Of a DNA stretch of 64,000 bases, positions 60,426 through 64,000 are shown piece after piece (the stretch's first letter is position 1; the number at the start of each line of letters is the position of its first letter). The notes under the pieces are model-generated. The model saw only the letters and a list, made by a program, of their open reading frames with translations. It was not told where the DNA came from and ran no database searches. Both the position numbers and the translations under genes were made by a program. This stretch comes from JBOFFC01 sp051648405 (GTDB taxonomy: Bacteria > Planctomycetota > Planctomycetia > Pirellulales > Lacipirellulaceae), in the NCBI GenBank assembly GCA_051648405.1, contig JBOFFC010000003.1, positions 13,709-77,708 of the forward strand, written 5' to 3'.

Positions 60426-61520
60426 TTACTCGTCCGGCAACTGCAACACCCTCGGTCCTCCGAAACCTCTCGGCGATGACTTGACCCGAAGTTCTTGCCG
60501 CGCACGGCCCAGCGTGCGTTCGGCGATGCCGGCGTCGCTCGCAAGCCGCTCCACTTCAATGCTGGCCACAGGGCCGTCGGCCAGCGTCGTACGAAGGAAT
60601 TCCTTCGCGGCCTTGAGCTGCGGACCGCCATCGTCGGAGCGTTGGCCCTCGTAGGCGAAGGCCTCGTCGGCCGTCATGTCCAACGGGTCAGATTCCCAAG
60701 CCACGCGGGCGGGCGCCCCGTCAATCGAGAAGGCCAGGCCGCCGCGCTGAGGGCCGAGGTTGTTCTTGCCGGGCACGAACAGCCGTCGGGTTCGGGACCC
60801 GGGGTCCGCGGCGACGTGCCAGACCGATCGAGCGATGCCAGTGAAGGCGCGGCTCCCCATTGCCGAATCGTCGGCAAACGCAGTGGCGCCTTTCCGGCGG
60901 TGAGCGACGAGGACGACGGCTACCCCGTGCTCCGAAGCGAGCTGCGCGATTGGCCCCAAAACGGCGCGGACCTCGTTTTCTCGGTGTGCATCGACCTTAC
61001 CTCCAAGGTATGAACCGATCGGGTCAACCACGACGAGTCGGCAGTCCGGGAGCAGTTCGAGCGTTCGCCGCAGCACATTGACGTCGCCGAGCGTGAACGG
61101 AGCGATATCACCCTCATGACCCGTCGAGCGCTGGCGCCCAAGAAGCAAATGCACCTGGGCGACGTCTGCACCGTGTGCGTCGAGTCGAGGCTTGATGGTG
61201 TCGGCGGGGTCATCCTCCGACGAAATCAGGACGACCGACCCCTGGCGGCACGGCGTGCCGTCCGGCCAGGGCGACCCTCTGGACACGCGAGCCGCTAGGT
61301 CGCAGGTCAAGAAGCTTTTCCCAGCACCAGGCATTCCAACGACCAAGCTAATGCGGCCGATGGCGATGCGGTTCTCCCAGAGCCAGTCAACCTGCTTTGA
61401 CGCGACGGTGCTCATGCAGACAAGGTGTGGCTCGCAGTGGACTCGCGTTCCAAAGCATCCTTCAAGGAAGCCGCCCAGCTCCTCAATGGGGCCGGGGGCC
61501 CCGTTTCTCGGGTGGCTCAT
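60426..61520 (-). CDS. RecA/RepA-like AAA ATPase of the integrative element
   Basis: A protein of 364 residues from ATG 61520, which overlaps the excisionase-like stop by 4 bp (ATGA). Walker A GMPGAGKSF near residue 60; Walker B CRLVVVDPIGSYL near 155; then VAVVLVAHRRKGAT. AAA_25/RepA-like ATPases with this layout sit in phage and island replication modules. The C-terminal ~80 residues are a winged-helix-like part (AAKEFLRTTLADGPVASIEV). Confidence 0.8.
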   Translation of the reverse strand: MSHPRNGAPGPIEELGGFLEGCFGTRVHCEPHLVCMSTVASKQVDWLWENRIAIGRISLVVGMPGAGKSFLTCDLAARVSRGSPWPDGTPCRQGSVVLISSEDDPADTIKPRLDAHGADVAQVHLLLGRQRSTGHEGDIAPFTLGDVNVLRRTLELLPDCRLVVVDPIGSYLGGKVDAHRENEVRAVLGPIAQLASEHGVAVVLVAHRRKGATAFADDSAMGSRAFTGIARSVWHVAADPGSRTRRLFVPGKNNLGPQRGGLAFSIDGAPARVAWESDPLDMTADEAFAYEGQRSDDGGPQLKAAKEFLRTTLADGPVASIEVERLASDAGIAERTLGRARQELRVKSSPRGFGGPRVLQLPDE

Positions 61521-61717
61521 CGCAGCCCGCCTTGCCGCCGCGCAGCGATGAACGCGTCGATGTCCGCAGCCGCGTATCGGACCAAGCGGCCGATGCGGAC
61601 AACCGGGATCTCGTGCCCGGCCGTCAAGGCCCACAGTTTTCGGGGCGAAACCGCGAGAGCCGCGGCGGCTTCGCGCGGCGTCAGCAGCCTTACGCCGGGA
61701 TTGTGAACTTCGGACAT
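61517..61717 (-). CDS. Excisionase-like MerR-type HTH protein
   Basis: A protein of 66 residues from ATG 61717 (AGGAGG upstream); an ATG at 61747 would add ten residues. PF12728-type helix-turn-helix: LLTPREAAAALAVSPRKLWA, then PVVRIGRLVRYAAADIDAFI. Typical directionality factor or small regulator of integrative elements, translationally coupled to the ATPase. Confidence 0.82.
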   Translation of the reverse strand: MSEVHNPGVRLLTPREAAAALAVSPRKLWALTAGHEIPVVRIGRLVRYAAADIDAFIAARRQGGLR

Positions 61718-61869
61718 CGTGGCGCCTCCTGGACTAGTTGGGAGCAAGGACCCGTCAACGGTCTGCTCGCATCAACTAGCACGAAGCGGCTTCAGTTCCG
61801 CATCGACTCTCGGTCGCCTGACACGCGAATTGACGCGAATCCCTGCGATTTGAGACGACTTGAGGCAAA

Positions 61870-62697
61870 CTATTTTTTCGGCTTACGCTCGCCTGACATC
61901 CGATCGCGGAGTCGGCGTTCCTCGTGTCGCTTAACGATGGCGTCGGCGATGGGCTTCACCGCGCTAGGCTGGTAGAGGTACTTCGGAGCTCTTTGCGCTC
62001 CCCCCTTCGACTCGACGTACGCTGATGTCCGCAGAGTTTTCCGAGCCCGAGTAAGTGCCGTCTCGAACCTTGCGTTCGCCTCTACGGGGACTCCCAGTGC
62101 GTCCCTCAGCTCCTGGCCCCCTAACATGCCGGGCGGGAGTGGCGGCTGCTCCGAATCGTTGACCTGGAACCCTAGCTCGGTCAGGCGATTCGCAAGCGCC
62201 CGCTGAGCGCCGCTCAGGCCGAGCACAATCCGCTCTTGGTCCGTCTCCGGTCGGCGGCCGAGCTCCCTGAGCGGCTTCCCCGCCTCGACCGCCGCGGCGA
62301 TCCGGGGGATGTCTCGCTGCCGCTCGATCACAAGAGCGGCGTAGTCATCGAACGCTTCGAGAATCACGACGCGGACGGCTGTCAGCAACCCAATGACCGC
62401 ATGGACGGGGCCGATGAGTGACGGAGTGCTCTCGACCGAGCGGCGAGCGGCTCCGGCTCGCTGCTCCAATTCCGAGACACGCTTGACCAGTTCGCGACGG
62501 ACTTTCTCCGTCAACTCCATGCGCTCGGGCGACGGCGCCGAGGGCTCGGGCCCAAACGGGATCGCAGGGCTGCGGAGTGTGGTAAGGACCTCTCCAACCA
62601 GCGTGTGCAGCACCCCCGCATCGACGACGCCATAGCCGTTCCCCTTGGGCGCCGCGTCGCCCCCTCGATTCGCTCCCCGAGCCTGTTTCTTACCCAT
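61870..62697 (-). CDS. Hypothetical protein of the integrative element
   Basis: About 275 residues from ATG 62697 (MGKKQARGANRGGDAAPKGN); an upstream ATG at 62811 is less likely. A helical, Arg/Glu-rich centre (TEKVRRELVKRVSELEQRAG) with a short hydrophobic stretch (GPVHAVIGLLTAVRVVIL), and a C-terminal basic tail (HEERRLRDRMSGERKPKK). Residues ~155-230 could be a winged-helix reader (ELGFQVNDSEQPPLPPGMLG). No family recognised. Confidence 0.6.
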   Translation of the reverse strand: MGKKQARGANRGGDAAPKGNGYGVVDAGVLHTLVGEVLTTLRSPAIPFGPEPSAPSPERMELTEKVRRELVKRVSELEQRAGAARRSVESTPSLIGPVHAVIGLLTAVRVVILEAFDDYAALVIERQRDIPRIAAAVEAGKPLRELGRRPETDQERIVLGLSGAQRALANRLTELGFQVNDSEQPPLPPGMLGGQELRDALGVPVEANARFETALTRARKTLRTSAYVESKGGAQRAPKYLYQPSAVKPIADAIVKRHEERRLRDRMSGERKPKK

Positions 62698-62870
62698 ACG
62701 GCCCCCAAACGGTCCCGCGTGCGATCCGCTGCCGGTCCCTGCGATCGGCCGCGATGAAGCCAGTAAATCGCGGGGTGGGCTTCGTGCAAACCCTTTCACT
62801 AACTGATCCACCTCGTTGGTAGCGAGAAGCAGAGAAGCACTGCCTCCGGAAGCGCCTTGCTCCGATCGCT

Positions 62871-63113
62871 TTGCCGGACTACGCGATGGGGGAGCTGGTC
62901 GCCGAGATCGTCTTCGAGTTCATCTGCGCCACCGCCGGGATCAGCCCGCCGACGATCGAGCAGTCGGCCGCCTGCATCGACGGCTGGCGCAAGAAGCTCC
63001 AGGACGACAAGCGCCTGGTGGTCCGGGCGGCGGGGCTCGCCCAACGCGCGGCGGACCGCGTGCTGGGGGTGATGTTTGAGAACGAGTCGGCCAACCAACC
63101 GCCCGAGCCGTAA
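62871..63113 (+). pseudogene. ArdC/zincin-type antirestriction protein remnant (C-terminal part)
   Basis: About 80 codons (TTG start only) with YAMGELVAEIVFEFICATAG, then IDGWRKKLQDDKRLVVRAAG and LAQRAADRVLGVMFE. It resembles the C-terminal segment of ArdC-like zincin proteins (usually YAxEELVAELGxxFxC ... W ... L). The frame closes with a TAG at 62820-62822, so the N-terminal ssDNA-binding and HExxH region is missing. Opposite orientation to the other element genes. A fragment rather than a functional gene. Confidence 0.55.
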
Positions 63114-63339
63114 GCACCGCTGCTGGCGGGCACAATCGCCCACTCAAGCCTTGAACCCGGAACTCGCGAGGAACAGGTGCAGGTTCGATGCTGATCCCTC
63201 TTGAAATCCCGGAGCCCCTCGCCGCGCGGAACGCCCCCGCGGCGAGGTCCCCGGGCAAAACGACCGAAGCGATCGTCGCAACCCCTCACCCATCTGAAGT
63301 GGGCTAGCGCCCCGAGGGGAAGCCGGTTATGCCTTTGGC

Positions 63340-64000
63340 ATGGCCGACATTTCGAGCGAAGCGAATGGGCTGCGGAGGATCGTGGAGTCGATCCGTCGGG
63401 GGGCGTTCTCCGAGGCGGACGCGTCGCGTCTTTACCGCGAAGGCGAAGACGCCGTGAAGTTTGTGCTGCTGGCGCTGGCCGCGGCGGCCGTTTCGCCGCA
63501 CGCCCCTTCGTCGGCCACGCCCGTTTACGAGAAGCCCTCGCCCGAGAAGAAGCCCGCCGGTCCCCGCGGGGCCAAGCCGGGCCATGAAGGCAAGCGTCGC
63601 AGCAAGCCCGAGCGGATCGACCAACGGAAGACCCACCGGGCGCCCGGCTGCCCCGACTGCGGGGGCAAGCTCAAGCGGACGGGTGACACCCGCACGCGTT
63701 ACACCGAGGACCTGCCCGACGACCTGAAGCCCGTCGCCACCGAGCACACGATCCACCGCGACTGGTGCGGCAAGTGCCAGAAGCGGGTCGAGCCGCGCAT
63801 CCCCGACGCGCTACCCAAGTGCCAGCTGGGGGTCCGCACGCTCTGCTACAGCGCGTGGCTCCACTACGGGGCGGGCGTCACGCTCAGCCAAGTCCGCGAT
63901 GTGTTCAGCTCGCACTTGCAGATGACCCTCAGCGAAGGGGGCCTCTGCGAGATGTGGAAGCGGCTCGCGATACTGCTGTTGGGGTGGTACGAGCGGCTCC
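63340..64000 (+). CDS. IS66-family transposase, 3' end off window
   Basis: 220 codons are open to the right edge from ATG 63340. Features of IS66 TnpC: helical N-terminus, then YEKPSPEKKPAGPRGAKPGH, the zinc-finger-like CPDCGGKLKRTG, YTEDLPDDLKPVATEHTIHR, WCGKCQKRVEPRIPDA, and LCYSAWLHYGAGVTLSQVRD. No tnpA/tnpB partner or terminal repeat is seen on the left, so the left end of the element lies in 63.11-63.34 kb or is degenerate. Confidence 0.88.
   Translation, partial: MADISSEANGLRRIVESIRRGAFSEADASRLYREGEDAVKFVLLALAAAAVSPHAPSSATPVYEKPSPEKKPAGPRGAKPGHEGKRRSKPERIDQRKTHRAPGCPDCGGKLKRTGDTRTRYTEDLPDDLKPVATEHTIHRDWCGKCQKRVEPRIPDALPKCQLGVRTLCYSAWLHYGAGVTLSQVRDVFSSHLQMTLSEGGLCEMWKRLAILLLGWYERL

Overview
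The window is about 67-70% G+C by eye and carries several hallmarks of a planctomycete, probably of the Pirellulales. These are an N-terminal LEPR-type motif, a DUF1559 prepilin-like protein, a DUF1501/DUF1553 gene pair, a DUF6677 protein, a dockerin plus PEP-CTERM secreted protein, and many small palindromic intergenic repeats. The genus cannot be fixed from the sequence alone.

Layout. 1-4.4 kb: a truncated filamentous-haemagglutinin-like surface protein and a probable outer-membrane barrel protein. 4.5-19.4 kb: a type VI secretion (T6SS) locus in two divergent blocks, tssK-tssL-tssM on the minus strand and tssA-B-C-tagJ-E-F-G-H on the plus strand. Its TssM is short and has lost the P-loop. 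No Hcp, VgrG, PAAR or TssJ gene is in the window. 19.5-28.2 kb: five minus-strand genes converging on tssH that I interpret as T6SS-linked cargo or accessory proteins. They include a 1399-residue protein with two aegerolysin/ET79-like domains, seven Ig-like modules and a peptidoglycan-binding domain; two proteins sharing a new N-terminal domain; and a LysM/HsdR-tail chimera. A tRNA-Arg closes this block.

28.4-38.1 kb is mostly housekeeping: small membrane proteins, an RND efflux pump with its adaptor, a lipoprotein plus DUF1559 pair, dapD, dapB and a pterin carbinolamine dehydratase. Inverted intergenic repeats separate several of these genes. 38.5-42.6 kb: a LuxR-type regulator, a nuclease-like coiled-coil protein, and a lower-GC TPR gene inserted before a duplicated copy of the nuclease tail. 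42.6-46 kb: the DUF1501/DUF1553 pair. 46.7-54 kb: a Gly/Tyr-rich secreted protein and succinate dehydrogenase, whose sdhB is separated from sdhC-sdhA by a PEP-CTERM protein, a winged-helix protein and a broken vapBC module. 54.3-56.9 kb: a secreted TPR protein and a Lys-rich protein.

57.1-64 kb is a decayed integrative element at tRNA-Met. Its tyrosine integrase gene runs into the tRNA and is split by a Tn5/IS50-like insertion sequence with perfect 20-bp ends and a 9-bp target duplication. Next come an AAA ATPase, an excisionase-like HTH protein, an unknown protein, an ArdC-like remnant, and an IS66-type transposase that runs off the right edge.

How the parts fit together: the sheath (TssB/C), baseplate (TssE/F/G/K), TssA cap, ClpV recycler and a reduced TssL/TssM membrane anchor would form a contractile injection machine. 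The adjacent peptidoglycan-binding and pore-former-like proteins are the natural candidates for what it delivers or displays.
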